Positions 22,476-32,718 of a DNA stretch of 64,000 nucleotides are shown here, in pieces (the first letter of the stretch is position 1; every line of letters starts with the position of its first letter). The translations under genes were made by a program, and so were the position numbers. The stretch spans positions 395,592-459,591 of the forward strand of contig NZ_KZ672982.1 of assembly GCF_002970975.1 (NCBI RefSeq). The letters run 5' to 3'. Under the pieces are notes generated by a model. That model was given only the letters and a program-made list of their open reading frames with translations. It ran no database searches and had not been told where the DNA came from. This DNA is from Microbacterium halophytorum (GTDB lineage Bacteria > Actinomycetota > Actinomycetes > Actinomycetales > Microbacteriaceae).

Positions 22476-23984
22476 CTACGCCGCCTCGAGCCGGTCGGCC
22501 AGCGCGACGAGTCGGTGGATCGACTCCTCCTTGCCGAGCAGCTCCATCGACTCGAACAGCGGCGGCGAGACGCGGCGACCCGAGATCGCGACGCGCGGCG
22601 GGCCGTATGCGACGCGGGGCTTCAGCTCGAGGCCGTCGACCAGGGCGGCGGCGAGCGCGTCCTGGATCGCCTCGGTCGCGAACCCGTCGACGCCCTCGAG
22701 CGCGGCGGCCGAGGCGCGCAGCACCTCGACGGCGTTCTCGCCGAGCTTCGCCACGGCGTCATCGTCGTACGCGACCTCGTCGGCGAACAGGAAGCCCACG
22801 AGCCCCGGCGCCTCGCCCAGGAGCGGGAGCCGCGACTGGATCAGCGGCGCCGCCTTCGCCACGAGCGCGCGCTCGGCATCGGTCGGCTCCGCCGAGACCA
22901 CACCATCGGCGACCAGGTACGGCAGGATGCGCTCGGCGAAATCGTCCTCCGCGAGCATCCGGATGTGGTCGCCGTTGATCGACTCCGCCTTCTTCTGGTC
23001 GAAGCGGGCGGGGTTCGGGTTCACATCGGCGATGTCGAAAGCGGCAGTGAACTCGTCGAGCGTGAAGACGTCGCGATCGGGCGCGATCGACCAGCCGAGG
23101 AGCGCGAGGTAGTTGAGCAGGCCCTCGTGCGTGAAGCCCTTCTCGCGCTGCAGGAAGAGGTCGGCGCGCGGGTCGCGCTTCGAGAGCTTCTTGTTGCCCT
23201 CCCCCAGCACGAGCGGCATGTGCCCGAAGCGCGGGATGAACTCGGCGACGCCGGCCTCGATGAGAGCGCGGTACAGCACGATCTGGCGGCCGGTCGACGG
23301 CATCAGGTCCTCGCCGCGCAGGACGTGGGTGATCCCCATCAGCGCGTCGTCGACGGGGTTGACGAACGTGTACAGCGGCACGCCGTTCGGGCGCACGATC
23401 ACGAAGTCGGGGAACGAGCCGGCCGGGAAGGTGATCTCACCGCGCACGAGGTCGACGTACGTGATGTCCTCGTCCGGCACCTTCAGGCGCAGCGCCGGCT
23501 GGCGCCCCTCGGCGCGGAACGCGGACCTCTGCTCGTCCGTGAGGTCGCGGTCGAAGTTGTCGTAGCCCTGCTGCTTCGGGCGGCCGTTGGCCTCGTTGCG
23601 CGCGTCGATCTCGTCGGACGTCGAGTAGCTCTCGTACACGAGTCCCTTCTCGATGAGCGCATCGAGCACGTCGCGGTGCAGGTCGTGGCGCTCGCTCTGG
23701 CGGTACGGCGCGTGGGGCCCGCCGACCTCGATGCCCTCGTCCCAGTCGATCTTGAGCCAGCGCAGCGCCTCGAGGAGCTGGTCGTAGCTCTCCTGCGAGT
23801 CGCGGGCGGCGTCCGTGTCCTCGATGCGGAAGATCAGCTTGCCGCCCGTGTGCCTGGCGTAGCCCCAGTTGAACAGGGCGGTCCGGATGAGGCCGACGTG
23901 CGGCGTTCCGGTCGGCGAGGGGCAGAAGCGCACGCGGACGTCGGAGCCGGTTGCGGTGGTGGTGCGGGGGTCAACGGTAGCCAT
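22476..23984 (-). CDS. gltX: glutamate--tRNA ligase
   Basis: A 502-residue class I aminoacyl-tRNA synthetase charging tRNA-Glu, and probably also tRNA-Gln for later amidation as in most actinobacteria. HIGH-like motif [10 protein letters not shown] (22-31) and KMSKS-like KLSKRD are both present, with the RIEDTD signature between. The anticodon-binding domain fills the C-terminal 170 residues. ATG 23984 has TAGAAT ending 7 nt upstream, so it is probably leaderless. It lies 137 nt from tRNA-Gln, its likely second substrate. Confidence 0.97.
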   Translation of the reverse strand: MATVDPRTTTATGSDVRVRFCPSPTGTPHVGLIRTALFNWGYARHTGGKLIFRIEDTDAARDSQESYDQLLEALRWLKIDWDEGIEVGGPHAPYRQSERHDLHRDVLDALIEKGLVYESYSTSDEIDARNEANGRPKQQGYDNFDRDLTDEQRSAFRAEGRQPALRLKVPDEDITYVDLVRGEITFPAGSFPDFVIVRPNGVPLYTFVNPVDDALMGITHVLRGEDLMPSTGRQIVLYRALIEAGVAEFIPRFGHMPLVLGEGNKKLSKRDPRADLFLQREKGFTHEGLLNYLALLGWSIAPDRDVFTLDEFTAAFDIADVNPNPARFDQKKAESINGDHIRMLAEDDFAERILPYLVADGVVSAEPTDAERALVAKAAPLIQSRLPLLGEAPGLVGFLFADEVAYDDDAVAKLGENAVEVLRASAAALEGVDGFATEAIQDALAAALVDGLELKPRVAYGPPRVAISGRRVSPPLFESMELLGKEESIHRLVALADRLEAA

Positions 23985-24041
23985 CGGAACGATTCTAGTT
24001 CCCGAGCGCCCCGTGCTCGATGCCGCGGGACCGGCCGCGCG

Positions 24042-24440
24042 TCACGGCTGCCAGCCGCCCTCCTGGAGCACGCCGAAGATCGTCAGCCCCAACGCGCTCA
24101 GGCGCAGGACCGTCAGCACGACCGGAACGATCAGGCCGACGACGCCGATCACGAGAGCGGCGACGCTCATCCCGACCGCGCTCTTCTGGATCACGAGGGC
24201 GAGGACGGCGAAGACCATCGCGACGAGGACCGGCACGATGAACAGCCCGCCGACGAACGGGACGAAGCGGAGCAGCGCCGCCGGGATCACGATGCTCAGC
24301 GCCGTCATCGCCATCCAGCGGCTCGGCGGCTTCGCGGCCGGCCGGGGGTGCGCGCCGGGAGGCGCGTAGTACGCGCTCGCCTGCGGGGGCGCGTACGGTG
24401 ACGGCTCCTGCGGCGTGCCCTGCCCGTTCGCGCCCGTCAT
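24042..24440 (-). CDS. small membrane protein with proline-rich N-terminus
   Basis: A 132-residue hypothetical protein. The first 40 residues are proline, alanine and tyrosine rich (PYAPPQASAYYAPPGAHPRP) and probably cytosolic. Three hydrophobic segments follow (about 43-60, 63-85, 92-118). The layout resembles DUF4190-type membrane proteins common in actinobacteria, without known function. ATG 24440 lies 10 nt after the stop of the fumarylacetoacetase-family gene, so the two are cotranscribed. Confidence 0.65.
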   Translation of the reverse strand: MTGANGQGTPQEPSPYAPPQASAYYAPPGAHPRPAAKPPSRWMAMTALSIVIPAALLRFVPFVGGLFIVPVLVAMVFAVLALVIQKSAVGMSVAALVIGVVGLIVPVVLTVLRLSALGLTIFGVLQEGGWQP

Positions 24441-24450
24441 CCGCTCCCCC

Positions 24451-25218
24451 TCAGCCCGCGTCGCGCGCCGCGTTGCGCAGGGTCCCGATGCCGGGGATCT
24501 CGACCTCGACGGCGTCGCCGGCGACGAACGGCCCCACGCCTTCCGGCGTTCCGGTCAGGATGACGTCGCCGGGCAGCAGCGTGAACGCCGCGGAGATGTA
24601 CTCGATCAGCTCGGCGACGCCGAAGACCATATCGGTGAAGGGGCCCTGCTGGGCGACCTCGCCGTTCACGCGCGTGATGACCTCGCCGGCTTCGACATCG
24701 AAGTCCGTCTCGATCACCGGCCCGAGCGGGCAGAACGTGTCGAAGCCCTTGGCCCTCGCCCACTGACCGTCGCTGTTCTGGAGGTCGCGCGCCGTGACGT
24801 CGTTCGCGGCGGTGTATCCGAACACGTAGTCGAGCGCGTCCGCCGCCTTCACGTTCTTGGCGATGCGGCCGACCACGACCGCGAGCTCCCCCTCGAAGTG
24901 CGTGCTCTGGCTCTGCGGCGGGCGCACGATGACGTCGCCCGGCCCGATCACCGAGGTGTTCGGCTTGAGGAACAGGAGCGGCTCGGCCGGCACGTCGTTG
25001 CCGAGCTCGGCCGCGTGGGCGCGGTAGTTCCGCCCGACGCAGACGACCTTCGACCGCGGGATCACGGGCGCGAGCAGCACGGCGTCGCCGAGCGGCACGC
25101 GCTCCCCTGTGGTCTCGAAGCCGGCGAACATCGGATCCCCCGAGAGCACGACGAGCTCGTCGTCGTCGAGGACTCCGTACCGGATGGCGTCATGGTGGCT
25201 GAACCGAGCGATCTTCAC
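24451..25218 (-). CDS. fumarylacetoacetate hydrolase family protein
   Basis: A 255-residue enzyme of the FAH superfamily (acylpyruvase, fumarylpyruvate hydrolase or HpcE-like isomerase). CVGRNYRAHAAELG, the metal-binding EGELAVVVGR and YTAANDVTARDLQ motifs, KGFDTFCPLGP and ILTGTPEGVG are the family hallmarks, with Glu and Asp metal ligands. The substrate is probably a beta-ketoacid from aromatic or acylpyruvate breakdown, but cannot be fixed from sequence. GTG 25218 follows TAGGGT by 6 nt (leaderless). The small membrane protein gene follows in the operon. Confidence 0.88.
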   Translation of the reverse strand: MKIARFSHHDAIRYGVLDDDELVVLSGDPMFAGFETTGERVPLGDAVLLAPVIPRSKVVCVGRNYRAHAAELGNDVPAEPLLFLKPNTSVIGPGDVIVRPPQSQSTHFEGELAVVVGRIAKNVKAADALDYVFGYTAANDVTARDLQNSDGQWARAKGFDTFCPLGPVIETDFDVEAGEVITRVNGEVAQQGPFTDMVFGVAELIEYISAAFTLLPGDVILTGTPEGVGPFVAGDAVEVEIPGIGTLRNAARDAG

Positions 25219-25327
25219 ACGCCCACCCTATCGGCCGCACGCAGGCGCGCGAGCGCCCCGACCGGGGCGTCGTGCCATTGCGCCGGCAACGGCGGAACTC
25301 CCCCGATCGGGGCGGCAGCTCAATCGG

Positions 25328-26413
25328 TTATGCGTCCAGGCGGTAGAGCCAGTTGTGGGAGTCCTCGCGGCGCCCGTACTGGATGTCGGTGAGCTCCTCG
25401 CGCAGCGAGAGGCCCAGCTCGCCCGACGGCTGCTCGTCGACGAAGCCTGCGCCCTTCAGCGTGCCGATCGGGGTGACGACCGCCGCCGTGCCGCACGCGA
25501 ACACCTCGGCGATGTCGCCCGAAGCGACGCCGTCGCGCCATTCCTCGAGCGATACTCCGCGGCGCTCGACCTTGTGCCCTCGCTCCTCGGCGAGCGTCAG
25601 GAGCGAGTTGCGCGTGACGCCGTCCAGGATGCTCTCCGAGTCGGGCGTGACGAGGGTCCCGTCGGCCTTCACGAACACGACGTTCATGCCGCCGAGCTCC
25701 TCGACGTTGCCGCCGGAGTCGAGGAACACGACCTGGTCGCACCCCTGCGCGATCGCCTCGGACTGCGGGAGCAGGCTGGACGCGTAGTTGCCGCCCGTCT
25801 TCGCTGCGCCCGTGCCGCCCTTGGCCGCGCGGGCGTAGTTCTCGCTCAGCCAGATCGAGACGGGCTTCACGCCGCCCGAGAAGTATGCGCCGGACGGGCT
25901 GCCGATCACGCGGAAGTCGTACTTCTTCGCGGGCCGGACGCCGAGGAACGCCTCCTTCGCGTACATGTACGGCCGCAGGTAGAGCGTCTGGTCGGGGTTC
26001 GACGGTACCCACGCGCCGTCGACCGCGATGAGCTCGCGGAGCGCGCGCAGGAACAGCTCCTCGGGGATCTCCGGCATCGACAGGCGGCGCGCGCTCCGGT
26101 TCATCCGGCGCGCGTTCAGCTCGGGGCGGAAGGTGTAGATGCCGCCTCCGGCGTGGCGGTAGGCCTTCATGCCCTCGAAGACCTCCTGCGCGTAGTGCAG
26201 GACCGCCGCCGCCGGGTCGAGCGTGATCGGGCCGTACGGGCGCACCCTGGCGTTGTGCCATCCGCCCCGCTCGGACCAGCACACATCGACCATGTGATCG
26301 GTGAAGACCGTGCCGAAGCCCGGGTCGACTAGCAGCTCCTCGCGCTCGGCAGGGCTCTTGCCCGCGAGGTTCTTCTGCACCAGGAAGTCGGGCAGTGCGG
26401 TGGTTTCAGCCAT
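25328..26413 (-). CDS. ilvE: branched-chain-amino-acid aminotransferase
   Basis: A 361-residue PLP enzyme of fold type IV performing the last step of valine, isoleucine and leucine synthesis. Family segments are YAQEVFEGMKAYRH near residue 75, RPYMYAKEAFLGVRP, and KTGGNYASSL around the PLP lysine, with the phosphate-binding GTAAVVTPIG near the C-terminus. ATG 26413 has TAGGAA as ribosome binding site about 7 nt upstream. It follows leuB by 49 nt and is probably in the leuB-ilvE unit. Confidence 0.96.
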   Translation of the reverse strand: MAETTALPDFLVQKNLAGKSPAEREELLVDPGFGTVFTDHMVDVCWSERGGWHNARVRPYGPITLDPAAAVLHYAQEVFEGMKAYRHAGGGIYTFRPELNARRMNRSARRLSMPEIPEELFLRALRELIAVDGAWVPSNPDQTLYLRPYMYAKEAFLGVRPAKKYDFRVIGSPSGAYFSGGVKPVSIWLSENYARAAKGGTGAAKTGGNYASSLLPQSEAIAQGCDQVVFLDSGGNVEELGGMNVVFVKADGTLVTPDSESILDGVTRNSLLTLAEERGHKVERRGVSLEEWRDGVASGDIAEVFACGTAAVVTPIGTLKGAGFVDEQPSGELGLSLREELTDIQYGRREDSHNWLYRLDA

Positions 26414-26462
26414 GGTGGTTCCTAACGTGCGTGGGGCGGTGGAGAGCCCGCCGGGATCAAGG

Positions 26463-27521
26463 TTACGCCCGCACCGAGGCGGCGATGTCGTCGCCGATGT
26501 CCGAGGTCGTGCGGCTGCCCGTGCCCTCGCGCCGCGCCGCGATGTCGGCCTCGATCGCCGACGCGACCCGAGCCGCCTCCTCGGTGAGCCCGAGGTGGTC
26601 CAGCAGGAGGGCGACCGAACCGATCGCGGCCGTGGGGTCGGCGGCGCCCGTGCCCGCGATGTCCGGCGCGGAGCCGTGCACCGGCTCGAACATCGAGGGG
26701 AACGCGCCCGCCGGATTGATGTTCCCGGATGCGGCGAGCCCGATGCCGCCCGTCACGGCGCCGGCGAGGTCGGTCAGGATGTCCCCGAAGAGGTTGTCGG
26801 TGACGATGACGTCGAAACGGCTCGGGTTCGTGACCAGGAAGATCGTGGCCGCGTCGACGTGCAGATAGTCTACGGCCACGTCCGGGTACTCCTCGCCGAC
26901 CTCGTCGACGAGCCGGCGCCAGAGCGACCCCGCGTTCACCAGCACGTTCGTCTTGTGCACCAGCGTCAGCGCGCCGCGCCGCTTGCGCGCCGCCTCGAAC
27001 GCGTAGCGGACGACGCGCTCGACGCCGAACGCCGTGTTGACGCTCGTCTCGTTCGCGACCTCGGCGGGCGTGCCCTGGCGGATCGCCCCGCCGTTGCCGA
27101 CATACGGGCCCTCCGTCCCCTCGCGCACGACGACGAAATCGATCTCGCCGGGGGCGGCGAGCGGACCGGGCTGGCCGGGGTAGAGCTTCGAGGGGCGGAG
27201 GTTGACGTAGTGGTCGAGCGCGAAGCGCAGCTTCAGCAGGAGCCCGCGCTCGATGTTCGCGTCGCGAAGGCGGGGGTCGCCCGGTTGGCCGCCGACAGCG
27301 CCGAGAAGGATCGCATCGTGCGAGGCGATGGACGCGAGGTCCTCGTCCGTCAGCGTATCGCCCGTGTCGAGGTAGCGCTGGGCGCCGAGCGAGAATCGGG
27401 TCCTCTCGAACGACACGCCGGAACCGGCGGTCGCCGCGTCGAGCACCTTCTCGGCCTCGGCGACGACCTCCGGCCCGATCCCGTCGCCAGGGATCACTGC
27501 AAGCTTGATGACGCGCGACAT
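26463..27521 (-). CDS. leuB: 3-isopropylmalate dehydrogenase
   Basis: A 352-residue NAD-dependent dehydrogenase making 2-ketoisocaproate from 3-isopropylmalate in leucine synthesis. [19 protein letters not shown] opens the protein; [12 protein letters not shown], the catalytic KTNVL and [16 protein letters not shown] (Mg2+ aspartates) follow. ATG 27521 has AAGGAGGAG 5 nt upstream. It is separate from leuCD at 11-12.6 kb and is paired with ilvE. Confidence 0.96.
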   Translation of the reverse strand: MSRVIKLAVIPGDGIGPEVVAEAEKVLDAATAGSGVSFERTRFSLGAQRYLDTGDTLTDEDLASIASHDAILLGAVGGQPGDPRLRDANIERGLLLKLRFALDHYVNLRPSKLYPGQPGPLAAPGEIDFVVVREGTEGPYVGNGGAIRQGTPAEVANETSVNTAFGVERVVRYAFEAARKRRGALTLVHKTNVLVNAGSLWRRLVDEVGEEYPDVAVDYLHVDAATIFLVTNPSRFDVIVTDNLFGDILTDLAGAVTGGIGLAASGNINPAGAFPSMFEPVHGSAPDIAGTGAADPTAAIGSVALLLDHLGLTEEAARVASAIEADIAARREGTGSRTTSDIGDDIAASVRA

Positions 27522-27570
27522 CGCGCTCCTCCTTCGACGATGCCGGACGCGCCGGCGTGTGGGTATGGGA

Positions 27571-27596
27571 GCGGCCCCGCCCGCAGACGGGGCCGC
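27571..27596 (-). terminator. terminator after serA
   Basis: A 9-bp stem (GCGGCCCCG with CGGGGCCGC, loop of 8) in the 85 nt between the serA stop and leuB. It lacks a long T run, so it may attenuate rather than fully stop transcription into leuB. Confidence 0.6.
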
Positions 27597-27606
27597 CGGT
27601 GAGCCG

Positions 27607-29196
27607 TCAGTCCTCGACGAGCTCGATCTGGCGCACGATGCTGGCGCCGATGGCCTCGCCCAGGTCGGCCAGGACGTCCTCGGGGACGCGCTGGCTCACC
27701 GTGATGACCGCGATCGCCTGGCCGTCGACCTCGCGGGCGACCTGCATGCCCTCGATGTTGATGCCGGCGTCGCCGAGCTTGGCGCCGTAGATCGCGACCA
27801 TGCCCGGGCCGTCCTGGTAGCGGATCACCACGTGGTTGCTCTCGATCGGCACCTCGATCTCGTAGTGGTTGATCCGGACGATCTTCTGCACCATACGCGT
27901 CCCGGCGAGCGTGCCCGCGACCTCGAGCGTCGTGCCGTCGGTGAGGGTGCCCCGCAGGATCGTGATGTTGCGGTACTCGGGGCTGTCGGCCTCGACGATC
28001 ATCCGGGTCTCGATGCCCCGCTGCTCGGCGATGACCGGCGCGTTCACGTACGACACCGACTCGCTGACGACGTTGCGCAGGATGCCCTTGAGCGCCGCGA
28101 GGCGGTAGACGCTGACGTCGTAGTCGGCGAGCTCGCCCCGCACCTCGACCTCGAGCGACTGCAGGCCGGCGGATGCGAGGCCGCCGAAGATCTGGCCGAG
28201 CTTCTCGACGAGGTCGATGCCGGGGCGCACGAACGGGTCGATGGCACCGCCGGCGACGTTCACCGCATCCGGCACGAGGTCGCCCTCGAGGGCCAGCTTG
28301 ACCGATTTTGCGACCGAGATGCCCGCCTTCTCCTGGGCCTCACCCGTCGAGGCACCGAGGTGCGGCGTGGCGACGACGTTGGGCAGGCCCGTCAGCGATG
28401 TGTCGGCGGGCGGCTCGCTCGTGAACACGTCGAGGCCCGCGCCGGCGATCTCTCCGGCCGCGAGGGCCGCCGCGAGCGCCTCCTCGTCGATCAGGCCGCC
28501 GCGAGCGACGTTGACGACGTAAGCGGTCGGCTTCATGGCCTTCAGCTCGGCCTCGCCGATCATGCCCGTCGTCTCGGGCGTCTTCGGCATGTGGATCGTG
28601 AGGAAGTCGACCTGGCGCACGAGCTCCTCGAGGCTGAGCAGCTCGACGCCCAGCTGCTGCGCACGCGCGGCCGTGACGTAGGGGTCGTAGGCCACGACCC
28701 GCATCCCGAAGCCCTGCATGCGGGCGGCAACGAGGGCGCCGATGCGGCCGAGCCCGACGACACCGAGTGTCTTCTCGAACAGCTCGGTGCCGGTGAAGCT
28801 GCTGCGCTTCCACTCCCCTGCGCCGAGCGACGCTCGGGCGGCCGGGATGTGGCGGGCGAGGCTCACGATGTGGCCGCAGGTGAGCTCCGCCGCCGAGATG
28901 ATGTTCGAGGTCGGTGCATTGACGACCATGACGCCCGCCTGGGTCGCCGCCTTGATGTCGACGTTGTCGAGGCCGACACCCGCGCGGGCGATCACCTTCA
29001 GGCGCGGGGCGTGCGTGAGCGCCTCCGCGTCGACCTTGGTCGCCGACCGGACGAGCACGGCGTGCGCCTCGCCGAGCGCGTCGAACAGCGCCGGCCTATC
29101 GGTGCCGTCGACCCGCCGGATGTCGAAGTCGGGCCCGAGGGCGTCGACTGTGGCGGGCGAGAGCTGTTCGGCGATCAGGACGACGGGCTTCGACAC
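27607..29196 (-). CDS. serA: D-3-phosphoglycerate dehydrogenase
   Basis: A 529-residue enzyme, the long mycobacterial-type PGDH that commits 3-phosphoglycerate to serine synthesis. The NAD fold has [15 protein letters not shown]; the catalytic histidine lies in ATPHLGAST. The C-terminal third holds the intervening domain and an ACT domain ([20 protein letters not shown]...), the usual site of serine feedback. GTG 29196 is chosen because AAGGA sits 7 nt upstream and family similarity starts [11 protein letters not shown]. The transcript may continue past the hairpin at 27571 into leuB-ilvE. Confidence 0.96.
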   Translation of the reverse strand: MSKPVVLIAEQLSPATVDALGPDFDIRRVDGTDRPALFDALGEAHAVLVRSATKVDAEALTHAPRLKVIARAGVGLDNVDIKAATQAGVMVVNAPTSNIISAAELTCGHIVSLARHIPAARASLGAGEWKRSSFTGTELFEKTLGVVGLGRIGALVAARMQGFGMRVVAYDPYVTAARAQQLGVELLSLEELVRQVDFLTIHMPKTPETTGMIGEAELKAMKPTAYVVNVARGGLIDEEALAAALAAGEIAGAGLDVFTSEPPADTSLTGLPNVVATPHLGASTGEAQEKAGISVAKSVKLALEGDLVPDAVNVAGGAIDPFVRPGIDLVEKLGQIFGGLASAGLQSLEVEVRGELADYDVSVYRLAALKGILRNVVSESVSYVNAPVIAEQRGIETRMIVEADSPEYRNITILRGTLTDGTTLEVAGTLAGTRMVQKIVRINHYEIEVPIESNHVVIRYQDGPGMVAIYGAKLGDAGINIEGMQVAREVDGQAIAVITVSQRVPEDVLADLGEAIGASIVRQIELVED

Positions 29197-29341
29197 GTGG
29201 GATCCTTCGATGCTTTGCGCGAGGGCGCGGTGGATATCGCCGCGTCGCGCTCCATCGCCGACGCGATCTGCGCCCAGCCTATCGCCGCCCCGACGACGTG
29301 ACGAATCTGCCGCCCGCGGTGCCGGCACACGGCGTCACACT

Positions 29342-29385
29342 GCGCAGACGGCGGCCATCCGCCGCTCCGGCTGAGCAGTCTGCGC
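29342..29385 (-). terminator. two-level hairpin after small membrane protein operon
   Basis: GCGCAGAC (29342-29349) pairs with GTCTGCGC (29378-29385), and inside it GGCGG pairs with CCGCC around a CCAT loop. It lies just past the stop at 29417 and could end the two-gene operon upstream of the serA promoter region. Confidence 0.45.
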
Positions 29386-29416
29386 GCCGCGCTCGCGGTC
29401 GGGCCGCGGGCCGCGC

Positions 29417-29773
29417 TCAGACGGCGACGAACGCCGACTGGTTCGCCGTGGCGTAGGCGATCACGTCGAGCCAGAACACGGCGACGACGGCCAGGCCCGC
29501 GAAGAGGAGCAGCGCGAGCCGCCCGATGCCTCGGCTCCGACCGATGGCGACGCCCGCGGCGAAGACCGCGATCGGCAGCATGATCGTCAGCAGCCACACG
29601 GCCCATCCGGTCGCCGACAGCGACAGGCCCGCCTCGGAGAAGAAGCTCACCTGTGTGATGAGCTGGCCGACGCCGTTCCACACGGCGAAGGCGTAGAACA
29701 GGCCGAACAGGCCGGCGACGGCGGCGACCAGCCAGCCGGGAGTGCCGCGCGTCGCGGTGCTGCCACCGCTCAT
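29417..29773 (-). CDS. small three-helix membrane protein
   Basis: A 118-residue hypothetical membrane protein with three hydrophobic segments (about 13-34, 50-72, 80-105) and short charged loops (GRSRGIGR). I see no motif that gives a function. ATG 29773 overlaps the stop of the upstream gene by 4 nt (ATGA), so the pair is translationally coupled. They may form one membrane complex, which is inference. Confidence 0.65.
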   Translation of the reverse strand: MSGGSTATRGTPGWLVAAVAGLFGLFYAFAVWNGVGQLITQVSFFSEAGLSLSATGWAVWLLTIMLPIAVFAAGVAIGRSRGIGRLALLLFAGLAVVAVFWLDVIAYATANQSAFVAV

Positions 29774-30276
29774 CGCCCGATCACCCCCACCATCACGAAC
29801 GGCCACGGCACGAGGATGATGACGCCGGCGATCAGCCAGGCGAAGCGCACCCACGTCGCGCGCCCCGCGGTCAGCACCCAGGCGGCGACGAACCAGACGG
29901 CCGGCGCCGCGATGCCCAGCGCCATGCTGCCGAGGAACATCGCGTCCTGACCCTGGAGCACCTGGAGCCGCATGGTTCCCAGCACCCAGCCGACGGTCCA
30001 CAGTGCGTAGACCCCGCCGAGCAGGCCCACCGCGACCAGCGCGACGTCGCCCATCCGGCGCGGCCCTGCGGACGGCACCGCCTCCTCGTCGGCCGGCGCC
30101 GAGGAGTCCTCCCCCGCGGCGGGCTCCTCTTCCGCGGCGCGCGGCGTCGGCTCCGGCGGAGCGCCAGCTCCGACCGGCTCGCTCGCCTCCGGTGCGGACG
30201 GCTCTGCGTCGGGGCCGACGCTGAGCGTCGGGTCGTCATCGCCGTCCCATGACAGGGCGTCGTCTGGTCGTGACAT
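29770..30276 (-). CDS. membrane protein with acidic, proline-rich N-terminal half
   Basis: A 168-residue hypothetical protein. Residues 1-80 are disordered and acidic, rich in P, A and E (EPVGAGAPPEPTPRAAEEEP region). Three hydrophobic segments follow (about 83-105, 112-135, 140-162). ATG 30276 has TACGCT ending 6 nt upstream, giving a leaderless transcript for this two-gene operon. Function is unknown. Confidence 0.65.
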   Translation of the reverse strand: MSRPDDALSWDGDDDPTLSVGPDAEPSAPEASEPVGAGAPPEPTPRAAEEEPAAGEDSSAPADEEAVPSAGPRRMGDVALVAVGLLGGVYALWTVGWVLGTMRLQVLQGQDAMFLGSMALGIAAPAVWFVAAWVLTAGRATWVRFAWLIAGVIILVPWPFVMVGVIGR

Positions 30277-30423
30277 GGCTTCAGCGTATGCGCCGAGCGG
30301 CGGAGTTGCCTGACCGGCGGCGGTTCCTCGCCCGCGTCCGCCCGACGGCGGCCGCCGCGGCGCACCGGCGCGGCGCTCGCGCGCGGGTGCCGGCAGCCGC
30401 CGGTCGCGCCGTACGCTGACAGC

Positions 30424-31470
30424 ATGGAGGTCCTCTCGGCCGTGCGGGCGAAGCGCCGCGCTCCGGTTCTGCAGCTCGCGAAGACGGCGGTCGCCATGGT
30501 CGCGGCGTGGCTCATCTGCGGGTGGCTGATTCCGGTCGGCCCGCCTCCTGTGTTCGCCGCGATCGCGGCGCTCCTGGTCGTGCAGCCGAGCCTGAACCAG
30601 TCGTACCTCAAGGCGATCGAGCGCAGCGCCGGCGTCATCGTCGGTGTGCTCGTGGCCAGCGCCGTGGCGCTGTTCGTTCCCGACGCCGTCTGGGCGCTCG
30701 TCCTCTCGATCGTGCTCGGGCTCGCGGTCGCATGGGCGGTCCGGATGACGGCGGGCACGACCAATCAGGTCGCGATCAGCGCCCTGCTCGTCGTCGCGAT
30801 GGGCCAAGCGACCCCCGACTACGCGTTCGACCGCGTGATCGAGACCATCATCGGCGCGGCGCTCGGCTTCGTCGTGAACCTGCTGCTGGTGCCGCCCGTC
30901 ACGATCGCTCCCGCCAAGGAGGCCGTCGAGGCGCTGGGCGCCGAGGTCGCGGCGACCCTCGACCGGCTCGCGGACGCGCTCGACCACACCCGCACGCCGG
31001 CACAGCTGGCGGAGATGATGGTCACGGCGCGCCTGATGCGCCCGATGCGCGACGCTGCGGACGCCGCGATCGAGTCAGCGCGCGAATCGCTCACACTCAA
31101 CCCGCGCGGCGGCAGGCACCGAGGGGCGCTCGACGACATCGTCGCCCTGCGCGACCGCTTCTCGCCCGTCGTGACGCAGGTCGTCGGCATGACCAGGGCG
31201 CTCTACGACCGGTACGACGACGGCCTCGCCGAAGACCCCGTCGCGCTCGGGATCGCCGAGCAGCTCAGGCGCGCGGCCCACGACGTGCGCTTCTTCGTGC
31301 GTCGGGCGGACCAGGCCCCCGATGCCCCGCCGACCGAATCGATGCCTGCGCTGACCCGGCCGATGCGCGTCCCGAAGCCGAGCGCCGACAACTGGATCCT
31401 CGTCGGTTCCCTGCTGGAGGACCTCCGGCGCGTGCACGAGGAGCTGACGGACGACGACCCGCTCCCGTAG
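30424..31470 (+). CDS. FUSC / aromatic acid exporter family protein
   Basis: A 348-residue membrane protein of the FUSC/ArAE type. The first 160 residues form about six membrane segments, including the conserved PPPVFAAIAALLVVQPSLNQSYL motif, and the rest is a cytosolic helical domain. Relatives export aromatic acids or fusaric acid; the substrate here is unknown. ATG 30424 has TACGCT ending 6 nt upstream (leaderless). It diverges from the two-gene membrane operon. Confidence 0.82.
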   Translation: MEVLSAVRAKRRAPVLQLAKTAVAMVAAWLICGWLIPVGPPPVFAAIAALLVVQPSLNQSYLKAIERSAGVIVGVLVASAVALFVPDAVWALVLSIVLGLAVAWAVRMTAGTTNQVAISALLVVAMGQATPDYAFDRVIETIIGAALGFVVNLLLVPPVTIAPAKEAVEALGAEVAATLDRLADALDHTRTPAQLAEMMVTARLMRPMRDAADAAIESARESLTLNPRGGRHRGALDDIVALRDRFSPVVTQVVGMTRALYDRYDDGLAEDPVALGIAEQLRRAAHDVRFFVRRADQAPDAPPTESMPALTRPMRVPKPSADNWILVGSLLEDLRRVHEELTDDDPLP

Positions 31471-31473
31471 GGC

Positions 31474-32718
31474 TCAGCGCCGCGCAAGCACCACGAGCGC
31501 CGCGGCGAGGGACGCCGTGAACAGCGCGGCGAGGGCGAGGGTGAACACGAGCGGGGCCGTCCAGGCCCCCGTGGCGTCGTGCAGGAACGCCGCGACGGGC
31601 GCGCCGAGCGTGCCCGCCACGTACGCGAAGCCCTGCACGACGGCCGAGGCCGTCGCCGCCTCCCGGTCGGATCGGACCGCGCGGACCAGCACCGTGAACA
31701 CGACGACGAACCCGCCGGCCTGCGCGACGCCGCCGATCGAGGCCCACAGCACATAGAGCTCCGGGGCGAGCAGCAGGCCGAGGGAGATCGTGATCCATCC
31801 GGCGGCGACCGTCATCGCCGGGACCACGATCGGGAAGAACCTCGCCAGCAGCGGCACCAGGAATGCTCCGGCGATCGCCGTCGCCTGGAACAGCGAGGCG
31901 AGCGCGCCGGCCTTCGACGCGCTCGAGTCCGTGAGGTCGGCGGCGATCGCGGGGAGCCAGGTCGACAGCGCGTAGTACCCGGCCGACTGACCGGCGAACG
32001 TCAACGTCAGCAGCCACACGACGGGGTTGCGCAGCGCGCCGCCCCTGCGCCCCATCACGGGAACCGGGCCGGTGAGAGAGATCGACTCCGTCGCGCCGGA
32101 GCCCGACGCATGTCGCGACCTGACGCCCTGCTCCGCCCAGGTCGCGCCGGGCTCGCGGTCGCGGAGCATGTGGACGATCCAGAGGGCGAGCGCGGCGATC
32201 GGCAGGACGATCGACGCGGCCAGCGCCGCGGGCCAGCCCATCGCCTCCGCGAGCGGCGCCGTCGTGAGCGTGACCAGCAGCGCGCCGACGTTGATCACCG
32301 CGGCGTAGGCCGCCGTGACCGTCGCGACATGCCGCTCCGGCACGTCGCGACGGATGATCACCGGGACCACGACGTTGCCGATCGTGATCGTGACGCCCAT
32401 GACCGCCATGCCGATGAGCATCGCGGTGAAGCTCGGGAGCATCCGGATGAGCGTTCCCGCGATCACGCCGGCGAGGCAGACGATGACGGCGAGCTCGGGG
32501 CCCGCCCTGCGGATGACGAGCGATGCGACGGGCGTCGCGACGGCGAACATCGCCACCGCGACGGTCATCAGCATCGAACCGGATGTCGAGTCGAGTCCGA
32601 GATCGGCGACGATGTCGCGCAGGACAGGCGAGACTCCCAGGATCGGTGCGCGCAGGCACAGCGCGACCGCGAGGATCCCCGCGACGACGAGCCAGGGGAA
32701 CGCCCTGCGGGCCGTCAT
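31474..32718 (-). CDS. MFS transporter, CynX/NimT family
   Basis: A 414-residue major facilitator with twelve hydrophobic segments and a cytosolic loop of about 40 residues in the middle. LRAPILGVSPVLRDI in helix 1 and VMGVTITIGNVVVPVIIRRD match the CynX/NimT (cyanate/2-nitroimidazole transporter) group, whose members are mostly of unknown substrate. ATG 32718 overlaps the trpD stop (ATGA), so it is translationally coupled to trpD. It converges on the FUSC gene 3 nt away. Confidence 0.88.
   Translation of the reverse strand: MTARRAFPWLVVAGILAVALCLRAPILGVSPVLRDIVADLGLDSTSGSMLMTVAVAMFAVATPVASLVIRRAGPELAVIVCLAGVIAGTLIRMLPSFTAMLIGMAVMGVTITIGNVVVPVIIRRDVPERHVATVTAAYAAVINVGALLVTLTTAPLAEAMGWPAALAASIVLPIAALALWIVHMLRDREPGATWAEQGVRSRHASGSGATESISLTGPVPVMGRRGGALRNPVVWLLTLTFAGQSAGYYALSTWLPAIAADLTDSSASKAGALASLFQATAIAGAFLVPLLARFFPIVVPAMTVAAGWITISLGLLLAPELYVLWASIGGVAQAGGFVVVFTVLVRAVRSDREAATASAVVQGFAYVAGTLGAPVAAFLHDATGAWTAPLVFTLALAALFTASLAAALVVLARR

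Noticed and set aside
22293-24401. 702-codon + strand open frame
   Set aside because: Antisense to gltX and tRNA-Gln.
26414-26462. Leader peptide or riboswitch upstream of ilvE
   Set aside because: Only 49 nt after leuB, with no run of branched-chain codons or stable structure.
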